26,223 bases of DNA, taken from contig CAOSLI010000011.1 in NCBI GenBank assembly GCA_948524275.1, positions 1 to 26,223 on the forward strand, given 5' to 3'. Positions 10,834 to 18,041 of this stretch are shown in pieces. The position numbers and the translations under genes are program-made. Source of the DNA: an uncultured Clostridia bacterium (GTDB lineage Bacteria; Bacillota; Clostridia; TANB77; CAG-508). Every line of letters starts with the position of its first letter. Position 1 is the stretch's first letter. The notes under the pieces were generated by a model, which saw only the letters and a list, made by a program, of their open reading frames with translations, made no database searches and was not told the DNA's origin.

Positions 10834-11220
10834 ATGAATCAATATAAAATTGAAATGAAAGAGATATTTAGAAAAGAAATTTTAGTATGTGCAGAAAGTG
10901 AAAAAGAAGCAACAGACATTGTAGAAAAGGCATATTTAAGAACAAATATGTTAGACCATTCTTATAAAGATTTAGCAGCAGTTGAAACAAAAATTATTGG
11001 AAAAAGAGAAGAAAATAACTATGATGAAATGGAAGAAGAAAACATTATTGATAAGGAAAATAGAGAAAATATCAAAGGAACTATTGACCAAATGTATGAA
11101 AATCTTAAAGAAATGGAGAATGCTTTAACAGAAGATGACATTGTATATATTGATATGTTAATTGAAAATTTGGAAGATAATATTGAAGATTTAAAAGAAG
11201 TTGTAAGAGAAATTGAATAA
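10834..11220 (+). CDS. DpnD/PcfM-like small acidic protein
   Basis: 128 aa from ATG 10834 with GGAGGA at 10819-10824. The first 65 residues have the DpnD/PcfM pattern: a short beta region (YKIEMKEIFRKEILVCAESEKEATDIVEKAY) followed by a V-E-T-K strand. The C-terminal 60 residues are an acidic helical tail specific to this protein. PcfM-like genes accompany conjugation operons, but their role is not known. It follows the primase by 25 nt and is probably co-transcribed. Confidence 0.7.
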   Translation: MNQYKIEMKEIFRKEILVCAESEKEATDIVEKAYLRTNMLDHSYKDLAAVETKIIGKREENNYDEMEEENIIDKENRENIKGTIDQMYENLKEMENALTEDDIVYIDMLIENLEDNIEDLKEVVREIE

Positions 11221-11326
11221 ATTTTGAATAAAAATCAGCTTAAAAAATAGAAAAAATACAATAAAAAAATATGTAGTTTTATTTTAGCTTATTTTAGAAA
11301 TGTAAAAATGATGTCCTAGCAAGCAC

Positions 11327-11352
11327 TGAATTTGTACTCCCGCACAAATTCA
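11327..11352 (+). repeat. oriT inverted repeat
   Basis: Perfect 9-bp arms with an 8-nt C-rich loop; a likely relaxase or MobC recognition hairpin. Confidence 0.75.
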
Positions 11353-11357
11353 AAATG

Positions 11358-11370
11358 TGGGGAAACCCCA
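11358..11370 (+). repeat. Short G/C hairpin TGGGG-AAA-CCCCA in the oriT region
   Basis: Five-bp arms around AAA, 5 nt downstream of the larger inverted repeat. There is no T tract after it, so it is not a terminator. Confidence 0.6.
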
Positions 11371-11414
11371 AACCCCATAAAAAATGATTTTAGAAAGAGG
11401 TGTATAATTTTTAT

Positions 11415-11738
11415 TTGAGAACAAGAGATATAAAAAAACAAGTATGGCTAAATGAAGATGAACTAAAAGCACTAAAACAAAATTCGAAGAGAGCAGGATT
11501 AAATGAAAGTGCGTATATAAGAAATCTTATTATGGGATACAAACCAAAAGAGCAACCAACAGAAAATATGTATGAAATAATAAAACAATTAAAACTTGTT
11601 GGAATAAACTTAAATCAAATTGCAAGGAAAGCAAATGCTTTAGATATAGTTGATGCACCATTTTATAAAAAGGTTTATGAAAAATGGAATAAGCTAGCAC
11701 AAGATATAAAAAAAGAATTTCTTGATATGGAAAAATAG
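11415..11738 (+). CDS. mobC: MobC-type relaxosome accessory protein
   Basis: 107 aa from TTG 11415. The upstream GTG at 11400 overlaps the AGAGGTG box (11396-11402), so it cannot be served by it. The fold is ribbon-helix-helix followed by the MobC domain: RDIKKQVWLNEDEL, then NESAYIRNLIMG, then the characteristic LVGINLNQIARKAN block near residue 70. MobC binds oriT and helps the relaxase open the strands. It sits directly after the oriT-like hairpins and overlaps almost immediately into the relaxase gene. Confidence 0.88.
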   Translation: MRTRDIKKQVWLNEDELKALKQNSKRAGLNESAYIRNLIMGYKPKEQPTENMYEIIKQLKLVGINLNQIARKANALDIVDAPFYKKVYEKWNKLAQDIKKEFLDMEK

Positions 11739-11739
11739 A

Positions 11740-13095
11740 ATGGCTACAACAAAAATAAAAGCAATAAAGAAAAGACTTGACCATGTAATTGATTATACAA
11801 CTAATCCAAGCAAAACAAGTAAGGAAGCATATAGTGAACTTCATAATGTTATTGAATATGCAAAGGCATCATATAAAACAGAAGAACAATTATATGTTAC
11901 AGCAATAAATTGTGATAAAGATTCTATACATGAAGATATGTTGAGAACAAAAAGAAGATATAGTAAAACAAATGGAATTTTAGGTTTTCATGCTTTTCAG
12001 TCTTTTGCAAAAGGCGAAGTAACTCCAGAAATTGCACACGAAATTGGTGTAAAATTGGCAAATGAATTATGGGGAGATAGATTTGAAGTTGTTGTAACAA
12101 CACATTTGAATACAGAACATATACACAATCACTTCTGTTTGAATTCTGTTTCATTTAAAGATGGAAAAAAATATTATGATGATCATAGAACTTATGCTCT
12201 AATGAGAGAAACATCAGATAGACTTTGTGAAGAATATAAATTGAGTGTAATAGAAGAAAAGAAGTGTCCAAAAAGTAAAATAGATTACAGAAATTTTTAT
12301 AAATCAGAAGTAAATAAATCTAATCATCATACTATTGCAAAAGAAGATATTGACTATGCAATAGGACAAGCATATTCATATAAAGACTTTTTATCTATAT
12401 TAAATAAAATGAATTACACAGTAGAAAATCGTTATGGAAAATTAAGTGTTAGAAAAAAGCCATACAAAAAGAATATAAGAATAGAAAGAGCCTTTGGAGA
12501 TGACTACAAAATTGAAAATATTGAAAAAAGAATTTATGAAACACAAGCAATTAGAGAGCCATTTCCAGAAGCAAGAGCAAAACCTAAAAGATATAGAATG
12601 GTAAAAAAGCAAAATCTAAAAACTAGAAAAAAGGCTAAAGGAATAAAAGCATTATATTTGCATTATTGCTTTTTATTAAAAGTGTATCCCAAAAATAAGA
12701 AGATGAAAAAACAATATTCAAAAGAAATGAGAGAAGAAATAAAAAAGATGGATAAAATTTCAAAAGAAGCAAAGCTCTTGTGTAGAAAAAATATTCAATC
12801 TGCTCAAGAGCTTTCAGCATATAAAAAATCACTTATACTTGATAGAAAAGAAAATAAGGCAAAGGTAGAGAGCTTATGGAAGAAAAATAGGAAAGCAGCT
12901 AATGAAAGTGATAAACAGAAAAATTATGAAGAAATAAAAATGCTTCAGAGTGAAATAAAAAAACTAAACCAAGAAATTGAGTTAATAGAAGGTATTGAAA
13001 CAAGAACACCAAAGATAAAAGAGATTATTGATGAAGTAGAAAATAGAAATCAAGATAAAGAAAAGGAGAAAGAAAATAGTGAGTATATCAAGTGA
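11740..13095 (+). CDS. MOBP-family relaxase
   Basis: 451 aa from ATG 11740 (MATTKIKAIKKRL), 1 nt after the mobC stop, so it is probably translationally coupled. The N-terminus carries the relaxase domain. Y19 in the VIDYTTNP context is the candidate nicking tyrosine, and the metal-binding three-histidine motif is HIHNHF, H127, H129 and H131. The region after residue 280 is highly basic and coiled coil, likely for DNA or coupling-protein contact. It should cut at the adjacent oriT and lead the strand into the recipient. It ends with TGA, one of two TGA stops in the window, which argues that TGA is a normal stop here. It has no in-frame CGG. Confidence 0.92.
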   Translation: MATTKIKAIKKRLDHVIDYTTNPSKTSKEAYSELHNVIEYAKASYKTEEQLYVTAINCDKDSIHEDMLRTKRRYSKTNGILGFHAFQSFAKGEVTPEIAHEIGVKLANELWGDRFEVVVTTHLNTEHIHNHFCLNSVSFKDGKKYYDDHRTYALMRETSDRLCEEYKLSVIEEKKCPKSKIDYRNFYKSEVNKSNHHTIAKEDIDYAIGQAYSYKDFLSILNKMNYTVENRYGKLSVRKKPYKKNIRIERAFGDDYKIENIEKRIYETQAIREPFPEARAKPKRYRMVKKQNLKTRKKAKGIKALYLHYCFLLKVYPKNKKMKKQYSKEMREEIKKMDKISKEAKLLCRKNIQSAQELSAYKKSLILDRKENKAKVESLWKKNRKAANESDKQKNYEEIKMLQSEIKKLNQEIELIEGIETRTPKIKEIIDEVENRNQDKEKEKENSEYIK

Positions 13096-13870
13096 TTCGG
13101 CAGAACAAACTGTTAAATTGCTATTAGATGGAACAGTAGTAGTAGCAAAAATAAGTGGACTAGCTGTAAAAAATATTGCTGTAGCATTATATACTATATC
13201 ACAAGACCAAAAGCAGACAAAAGGCAAGACTAGACTAAATAATATGATAAAAAGTGATAACGAATTAAAAATCTTTTCTATTAAAAAAGAAGATATGAAA
13301 ACTTTTTGCCATGAAGCTAGAAGCTATGGAATATTATATTGTGCTTTGGTAAATAGAAAAAACAAAAATATTGATGGTATGGTAGATATAATGGTAAGAG
13401 CAAAAGATGCACCACAAGTAAATAGAATTGTAGAAAGATATAATTTATGCACTTATGATAAGGCATCAATTCAAACAGAAATTGAAAATGAGAAAGTTAC
13501 TAATAAAAATGAAAAAGACTTGTCAGATAATGCACCAGATATAGGAGAGGAAAGAACAGAAGTAAACGAAGCTATGGTAGATGATATTTTTTCTAAACCA
13601 AAGGAAAATGAAAATCAAAACCCCGAAGTAGCAAAAACGGAAAAAAACCCTCCGTCAGAGCCTTCCTTGAAGAGCAAAAACAATTCCGAGGGGGTTACTA
13701 AACCTGCACAAAAAGAATCTGTTAAGAAAAAGTTAAAAGAAGCAGAAGCAGAGTTAAAGGTTGAAACGGAATTGAAGAAAGCTCAAAAATCTAAAGAAAG
13801 TATTATGGTAGAAATGCCACAAGTACAGACACCAAAATTAGAAATAGCAAATAAGGAAAGAGGTAAATGA
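13079..13870 (+). CDS. PcfB/DUF3801 family conjugation protein
   Basis: 263 aa from GTG 13079, with AAGGAG about 9 nt upstream, overlapping the relaxase end by 17 nt. Residues 1-125 match the PcfB (DUF3801) type: VKLLLDGTVVVAKISGLAVKN, then a MIKSDNELKIFSI..DMKTFCHEA block and KDAPQVNRIVERY. The C-terminal 130 residues are a charged, disordered Pro/Lys/Glu tail. PcfB proteins are linked to substrate docking at the coupling protein. The three CGG in this gene are at codon position 2 (TCG G or ACG G) and cause no shift. Confidence 0.85.
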   Translation: MSISSDSAEQTVKLLLDGTVVVAKISGLAVKNIAVALYTISQDQKQTKGKTRLNNMIKSDNELKIFSIKKEDMKTFCHEARSYGILYCALVNRKNKNIDGMVDIMVRAKDAPQVNRIVERYNLCTYDKASIQTEIENEKVTNKNEKDLSDNAPDIGEERTEVNEAMVDDIFSKPKENENQNPEVAKTEKNPPSEPSLKSKNNSEGVTKPAQKESVKKKLKEAEAELKVETELKKAQKSKESIMVEMPQVQTPKLEIANKERGK

Positions 13871-14751
13871 ACATGGGAGAATTAGACCAAGTATTTGATA
13901 ATTATAGCAGAAAAAATAGGCAATATAATAAAGAAGAATGGATTGAATATAAAAAACAAGAAAAACAAGAAGTATATGCACTAATTGATACAACAGCAGA
14001 AAAGATCGTACAAGATGGGCAAGAATTTAAGAAATATTTAGATACTCAAAGTAAGTTTGAGCAATATTCAGTAGGAAATAGTTTACTAATAACAGCACAA
14101 ATGCCAGAAGCAACAGTTTTAAGAGATTATGATAGTTGGACAAATGTAGGTGGCTTTCCAAAGAAAAATCGTAAAAATGATATAAAAATATTAGAGCCAG
14201 CAGATTCTTATATGAGAGAAGATGGCACAAAGGCAACAAATTATAATGTAAAATACTTAACTGATATATCACAAGTTAGTATAAGAAAGAAACCAAATCC
14301 TATAATGAGATATGATAATAAATTATTATTAAGAGTATTTTTAAATAGTAGCCAAGCAAAGGTAGAAGTAGTAAATGAAATACCAAATACAGATAGAAGT
14401 GCATTGTATGATTCAGAAAAAGATGTATTATATATTGCAAGAGGTGCAGAAGCACCACAAATTTTCCATGAAGTAACACAAGAACTTGCAAAACAAGAAA
14501 TAGGAGAAAATACAGAATTAGATACTTTCAAAGCTAATTGTGTATCTTATATGGTTTGCAAAAAATATGGCATAGATGTTTCAAATTATAATGTAACTGA
14601 TATTCCTTATGAACTAAAGGAGTTATCAGCAAAGGAAATAAGAGAAGAACTAGAGCCAATTCATGATGCAATGGAAAACATAAGTGGAAGAACAAGTCAT
14701 TGTATAGAACTACTTGCAAAACAAAGTAGAGAAAAAGAACAAGCAAGATAG
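13867..14751 (+). CDS. ArdC-like ssDNA-binding / antirestriction-type protein
   Basis: 294 aa from ATG 13867, with AGAGG just upstream and an ATGA overlap with pcfB. The N-terminal 150 residues match the ArdC N-terminal domain: KYLDTQSKFEQYSVGNSLLI.AQMPEAT.LRDYDSWTNVGGFPKK. The second half keeps the zincin-like region, but the usual HExxH is degenerate (FHEVTQELA, second His absent), so protease activity is unlikely. A C-terminal helix follows. ArdC proteins protect incoming single-stranded DNA from restriction. The role here is by analogy. Confidence 0.82.
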   Translation: MNMGELDQVFDNYSRKNRQYNKEEWIEYKKQEKQEVYALIDTTAEKIVQDGQEFKKYLDTQSKFEQYSVGNSLLITAQMPEATVLRDYDSWTNVGGFPKKNRKNDIKILEPADSYMREDGTKATNYNVKYLTDISQVSIRKKPNPIMRYDNKLLLRVFLNSSQAKVEVVNEIPNTDRSALYDSEKDVLYIARGAEAPQIFHEVTQELAKQEIGENTELDTFKANCVSYMVCKKYGIDVSNYNVTDIPYELKELSAKEIREELEPIHDAMENISGRTSHCIELLAKQSREKEQAR

Positions 14752-14763
14752 GAGAAAAATATA

Positions 14764-14961
14764 TTGGAAGAACAAAGAGTAGTAATATTAAATAAGTACG
14801 AATATGGAATGATAATAAATTCCCTTAACGAACTTCGTACAAAGTTAATAAGAGAAAACAAATCAACAGAATTTGTAAATGAATTATTATTAAGACTATT
14901 AAATATCCCCATTAGAAAAAGAACAATATTTCAAAGAGAAAGAGTAAGTAACGAGAGATAA
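14764..14961 (+). CDS. Small hypothetical conjugation-operon protein
   Basis: 65 aa from TTG 14764, with AGGAGAA at 14750-14756. Two amphipathic helices and a basic C-terminus (RKRTIFQRERVSNER); no family is recognised beyond its regular position before the coupling-protein gene in elements of this type. Its stop TAA (14959-14961) overlaps an ATG at 14961. Confidence 0.65.
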   Translation: MEEQRVVILNKYEYGMIINSLNELRTKLIRENKSTEFVNELLLRLLNIPIRKRTIFQRERVSNER

Positions 14962-14980
14962 TGAAAAAACAAATGAGCTT

Positions 14981-16766
14981 TTGTATATATTAGGTATAAT
15001 TCCAGTAGTATGGGTAGCTATTCTAATTGCACCATATATAAATAATGGAATCGTAGGAATAATAAATAATTTTTCAAAAATAATGGAAAATCCATTTAAT
15101 TTGATATGGTGTGAGAATAGCATAAAAACTATTCTTATTTTTATATGCTTTTATGTATTAGGAATAAGTATATATGAATCTACAAAAAAGAATTATAGAA
15201 GAAGAGAAGAACACGGCTCTGCCAAGTGGGGTATAGCAAGTGTACTTAATAAAAAATATAGGCAAAAGCCATTTAATGATAATAAAATATTAACGCAAAA
15301 TGTAGCAATAGGTCTAAATGGAAAACAACATAGAAGAAATCTTAATGTTTTAATTTGTGGTCGGTAGTCGGTGCAGGTAAAACAAGATTCTATCGGTAAG
15401 CCAAATGTAATGCAATGTGGCTCAAGTTCGTATGTAATCCTAGATCCTAAACGGCGAAATTTTGCGAGATACGGGGAATTTATTAGAGAAAAAAGGGTAT
15501 GAGGTAAGAGTGCTTGACTTAATCAATATGGAAAAAAGTCATTGCTATAACCCTTTTAAATATTTAAAGACAGATAATGATGTTCAAAGGTTGGTAACAA
15601 ACCTTTTCAAAAGCACGACACCGAAACGGAAGTCAGAGCCAAGATCCGTTTTGGGACACGGCAGCTAGTATGTTATTGCTAGCACTTATATTTTATCTCA
15701 AATATGAAGCTCCAGAAGATGAACAAAACTTTCCAATGGTAATGGAAATGTTAAGAGCAGGAGATGTAAATGAAGAACAAGAAAATCCTATAAGTGCATT
15801 AGATATTCTATTTGATAAATTGGAATATAATAACCCAGAGCATATTGCTCTAAAGTATTATAGAAATTATAGATCAGGCTCTGCAAAAACATTAAAATCA
15901 ATTCAAATTACACTTGCTGCAAGATTAGAAAAATTTAATTTAGAGAGTCTTGCAAACATAGTAAAAATTGATGAATTAGATTTGCCTAGTTTAGGCGAAA
16001 AAAAGGTGGCATTGTTTGCTTTAATTCCAGACAATGACACGAGTTTTAATTTTCTAGTAAGTATATTATATACACAATTATTTCAACAATTATTCTATAT
16101 TGCTGACCATAAGTATGGTGGAAGTTTGCCAACCCATGTCCATTTTGTAATGGATGAGTTCGCAAATGTAAGTCTGCCAGATGATTTTGACAAAATTTTA
16201 AGTGTCATGAGATCAAGGTCAGTATCAGTATCTATCATTCTCCAAAATTTAGCACAGCTTAAAGCACTATTTGAAAAACAATGGGAAAGTATTGTACGGA
16301 AATTGCGATACTTTTTTGTATTTAGGTGGAAACGAGCAAAGTACCCATAAATATGTTTCAGAACTCCTACGGAAAAGAAACAATAGATTTAGACACACAT
16401 GGAAAAAGCTCTGGTAGAAGCGGCAATTATTCGACAAATTATCAACTTGCAGGAAGAGAACTTATGACTCCAGATGAAGTGCGTTTACTTGATAATAAAT
16501 ATGCACTTCTTTTTATTCGTGGAGAAAGACCAGTTAAAGACCTAAAATATGATATATTAAAACACCCTAATGTAGCTTTGACTACTGATGGCAAAGGAGA
16601 GCCTTATATTCATGGAAAAACAGATAAAGCAACAGCTTCTATTATTGTGCTAGATGAAGATATTGAAGAAAATGAGATAGATATATTTGAAAAAGAACAA
16701 TTACTAGAAAATTATGAACTCCTATCAGAAGAAGAATTAGAAGAATTTATTAGGGAGGTATCATAA
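14981..16766 (+). CDS. VirD4/TraG-type coupling protein, read through seven CGGN +1 sites
   Basis: 592 aa when C is skipped at 15362, 15369, 15394, 15452, 15627, 16297 and 16370; conventional reading gives four broken pieces. Residues 1-20 and about 42-60 are membrane segments. The Walker A motif GGSGAGKT lies at 127-134, and two of its glycines are CGGN-encoded. It is followed by RFYGKPNVMQCG and VILDPKGEIL. Walker B MDEFANV has D390/E391. The C-terminal QSTHKYVSELLGKETID and the ELMTPDEVRLLDNKYALLFIRGERP block are typical of the family. It should deliver the relaxosome to the secretion channel. The start is uncertain: TTG 14981 has no ribosome binding site, whereas ATG 14961 (in TAATG) would need a one-base slip in an A6 run to give MKKTNELLYILG. 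Confidence 0.92.
15362..15365 (+). other. CGGT +1 recoding site 7 (coupling protein Walker A)
   Basis: GGT-CGGT-AGT. Skipping C15362 gives CG-G128-SGAGKT. In the zero frame the next codon is TAG (15365), so CGG sits directly before a stop. Confidence 0.96.
15369..15372 (+). other. CGGT +1 recoding site 8 (coupling protein Walker A)
   Basis: AGT-CGGT-GCA, 7 nt after site 7. Skipping C15369 gives GGS-G130-AGKT. The zero frame stops at TAA 15378. Confidence 0.96.
15394..15397 (+). other. CGGT +1 recoding site 9 (coupling protein)
   Basis: TAT-CGGT-AAG. Skipping C15394 gives RFY-G138-KPNVMQ. The zero frame reads CGG TAA, a stop immediately after CGG. Confidence 0.95.
15452..15455 (+). other. 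CGGC +1 recoding site 10 (coupling protein DPKGE)
   Basis: AAA-CGGC-GAA. Skipping C15452 gives LDPK-G157-EILRDTG. The zero frame stops at TGA 15500. The nearby ACG GGG at 15471 contains CGG in another phase and does not shift. Confidence 0.95.
15627..15630 (+). other. CGGA +1 recoding site 11 (coupling protein)
   Basis: AAA-CGGA-AGT. Skipping C15627 gives TTPK-G215-SQSQDPFWDTAA. The zero frame stops at TAG 15666. Confidence 0.95.
16297..16300 (+). other. CGGA +1 recoding site 12 (coupling protein)
   Basis: GTA-CGGA-AAT. Skipping C16297 gives WESIV-G438-NCDTFLYLGGNEQ. The zero frame stops at TAA 16348. Confidence 0.95.
16370..16373 (+). other. CGGA +1 recoding site 13 (coupling protein)
   Basis: CTA-CGGA-AAA. 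Skipping C16370 gives VSELL-G462-KETIDLDTHGKS. The zero frame stops at TAG 16415. Confidence 0.95.
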
Positions 16767-16767
16767 A

Positions 16768-17089
16768 TTGAAAAAGAAAAAAACTTTATTAAAAATATTA
16801 AAAAGGTCTTGCATAATTATTTTGTATATTGTTGCATTATTTGTAGCACAAGCATCTCATGTATTTGCAGCAGATGAGCCATTATCAGTAATAAATAATT
16901 TGTCAGACTTTATTTTTGGACTTATAAGAGCAGTTGGAATGATTATTTTAGGATTCGGAGTAGTACAAGTTGGTATGTCATTAAAATCACACGATCCATC
17001 ACAGCGAGCTAATGGTTTCATGACATTGGCACGGAGGAGTAGTTATTACTTTCGCAAAGGAAATCCTAAATATTATAACAGGTGGTTAA
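16768..17089 (+). CDS. Pilin-like (VirB2/Maff2-type) secreted small membrane protein, one CGGN +1 site
   Basis: 106 aa with C17032 skipped. It starts at TTG 16768 after GGGAGGT (16753-16759). Residues 1-34 are a signal peptide with a basic start, a hydrophobic core and cleavage after HVFA. The mature part has two hydrophobic segments: FIFGLIRAVGMIILGFGVVQ, and LAGGVVITFAKEILNIITGG after the shift. They are joined by KSHDPSQRANGFM, the usual layout of small conjugation pilin-like proteins next to the coupling protein. Without the shift the reading continues to 17160 as a basic, non-hydrophobic tail of 42 residues, destroying the second membrane segment, so the shifted product is the sensible one. 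Confidence 0.83.
17032..17035 (+). other. CGGA +1 recoding site 14 (pilin-like protein)
   Basis: GCA-CGGA-GGA. Skipping C17032 gives MTLA-G89-GVVITFAKEI and a stop at 17087. The zero frame gives a basic extension to 17160. Confidence 0.9.
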
Positions 17090-17098
17090 AAAGTAAAA

Positions 17099-17131
17099 GG
17101 AGTAGGTTATTAAGAAAAAATAATCTACTCC
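17099..17131 (+). other. 13-bp hairpin between pilin-like and methylase genes
   Basis: GGAGTAGGTTATT (17099-17111) pairs with AATAATCTACTCC (17119-17131), with one G-U pair and a 7-nt loop. No T tract follows, and the AAGGAGGT box of the next gene starts 12 nt later. It is more likely a processing, stability or expression-balancing element than a terminator. Confidence 0.6.
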
Positions 17132-17156
17132 TAAACAACTTTAAGGAGGTAATTTT

Positions 17157-17732
17157 ATAGAAGAAAATAAAAAATATAAAATCATATATGCAGATCCACC
17201 ATGGCAATACAAAGTATATTCAGATAAAGGCAAAGGTCGTTCAGCAGAAAATCATTATTCTACAATGAGTATAGAAGATATATGCAAATTACCAGTAGAG
17301 AAAATAGCTGCCAAAGACTGTGTCCTTTTTATGTGGATGACTTTTCCAACATTAGTAGAAGGACTAAAAGTTTTGGAGAATTGGGGTTTTAAATATAAAA
17401 CAGTTGCTTTTGTATGGATTAAGCAAAATAAGAAAACACCATCACTATTTTGGGGATTAGGTTTTTGGACTAGAGCTAATGCAGAGATATGCATATTAGC
17501 AACAAAAGGCAAGCCTAAAAGAATATCTGCGAAAGTGCATCAAGTAATTATATCTCCAGTTGAAGAACATAGCAAAAAGCCAGATGAAACAAGAAAAAGA
17601 ATAGTGGAATTGTTAGGAGATATACCAAGAGTAGAACTATTTGCAAGACAAAAAGTAGATGATTGGGATTCGTGGGGAAATGAAGTAAAATGCGATATTG
17701 ATTTAATGGAATATGGAGATGATGAAAAATAG
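17157..17732 (+). CDS. MT-A70-family N6-adenine DNA methyltransferase, apparent AUA start
   Basis: 191 aa if translation starts at ATA 17157; the first canonical start, ATG 17265, would cut off the catalytic DPPW motif (residues 13-16: YADPPWQY). AAGGAGGT at 17143-17150 lies 6 nt before the ATA and no other start candidate exists in the frame. Domain features include DPPW, then NHYSTMSIEDICKLPV, VLFMWMTFPTL and FWTRANAEICILATKG, and a C-terminal HSKKPDETRKRIVEL..RVELFARQ, all typical of phage and ICE MT-A70 methylases. It likely methylates element DNA for protection from restriction. The stop TAG overlaps the next AUA start. Confidence 0.85.
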   Translation: MEENKKYKIIYADPPWQYKVYSDKGKGRSAENHYSTMSIEDICKLPVEKIAAKDCVLFMWMTFPTLVEGLKVLENWGFKYKTVAFVWIKQNKKTPSLFWGLGFWTRANAEICILATKGKPKRISAKVHQVIISPVEEHSKKPDETRKRIVELLGDIPRVELFARQKVDDWDSWGNEVKCDIDLMEYGDDEK

Positions 17733-18028
17733 CAGAACTAAAAAAATTAGAAACAGTAGTAGAAGAAATACTACGAAAAGATAAACTTGCAAGAGAAGAT
17801 GACTGTTACTTAATATTACAAGTAATAAGCAAATTATATCCTTATGAAGTAGGAAAGCAATTTGCAACAGTAATGTTTAATGCAAAGAATAAAGGAATAA
17901 GTTTTGAAAGCATTACGAGATGTCGAAGAAAATTACAAGAGAGAAATCCAGAGTTAAGAGATGAAGAAATAGCCAAAATGAGAAATAAAAAACAAAAAGA
18001 GTATATCAAGTATTCAAAACAAAGTTAG
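17729..18028 (+). CDS. Small phage/ICE-type helical protein, apparent AUA start
   Basis: 99 aa reading from ATA 17729 (ATAG overlap with the methylase stop), GGAG at 17715-17718. No ATG, GTG or TTG occurs in this frame until ATG 17869, far inside the conserved helical sequence, so normal gene callers would miss it. The product begins (M)AELKKLETVVEEIL and includes GISFESITRCRRKLQERNPELRDEEI, a pattern I associate with small phage and ICE proteins found beside methylases. Function unknown. The exact alignment of ATA with the expected Met and the stop-start overlap support the call. Confidence 0.68.
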   Translation: MAELKKLETVVEEILRKDKLAREDDCYLILQVISKLYPYEVGKQFATVMFNAKNKGISFESITRCRRKLQERNPELRDEEIAKMRNKKQKEYIKYSKQS

Positions 18029-18041
18029 GAGGTGGTAGATA

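Larger units (their letters stand above)
11281..11400 (+). other. oriT: Probable origin of transfer (oriT) upstream of mobC
   Basis: The 179-nt gap 11221-11399 has no gene. It contains a 9-bp inverted repeat, TGAATTTGT (11327-11335) and ACAAATTCA (11344-11352), around an 8-nt loop ACTCCCGC. A second G/C hairpin, TGGGG-AAA-CCCCA, follows at 11358-11370, with a further CCCCAT at 11373-11378. This local GC-rich structure in very AT-rich DNA, directly upstream of mobC and the relaxase gene, is the usual oriT arrangement. The nick site cannot be fixed by eye. Confidence 0.72.

Noticed and set aside
13093..13870. TGA recoded as an amino acid
   Set aside because: TGA ends the relaxase and pcfB genes at natural places with overlapping next starts, and tryptophan is encoded by TGG throughout.
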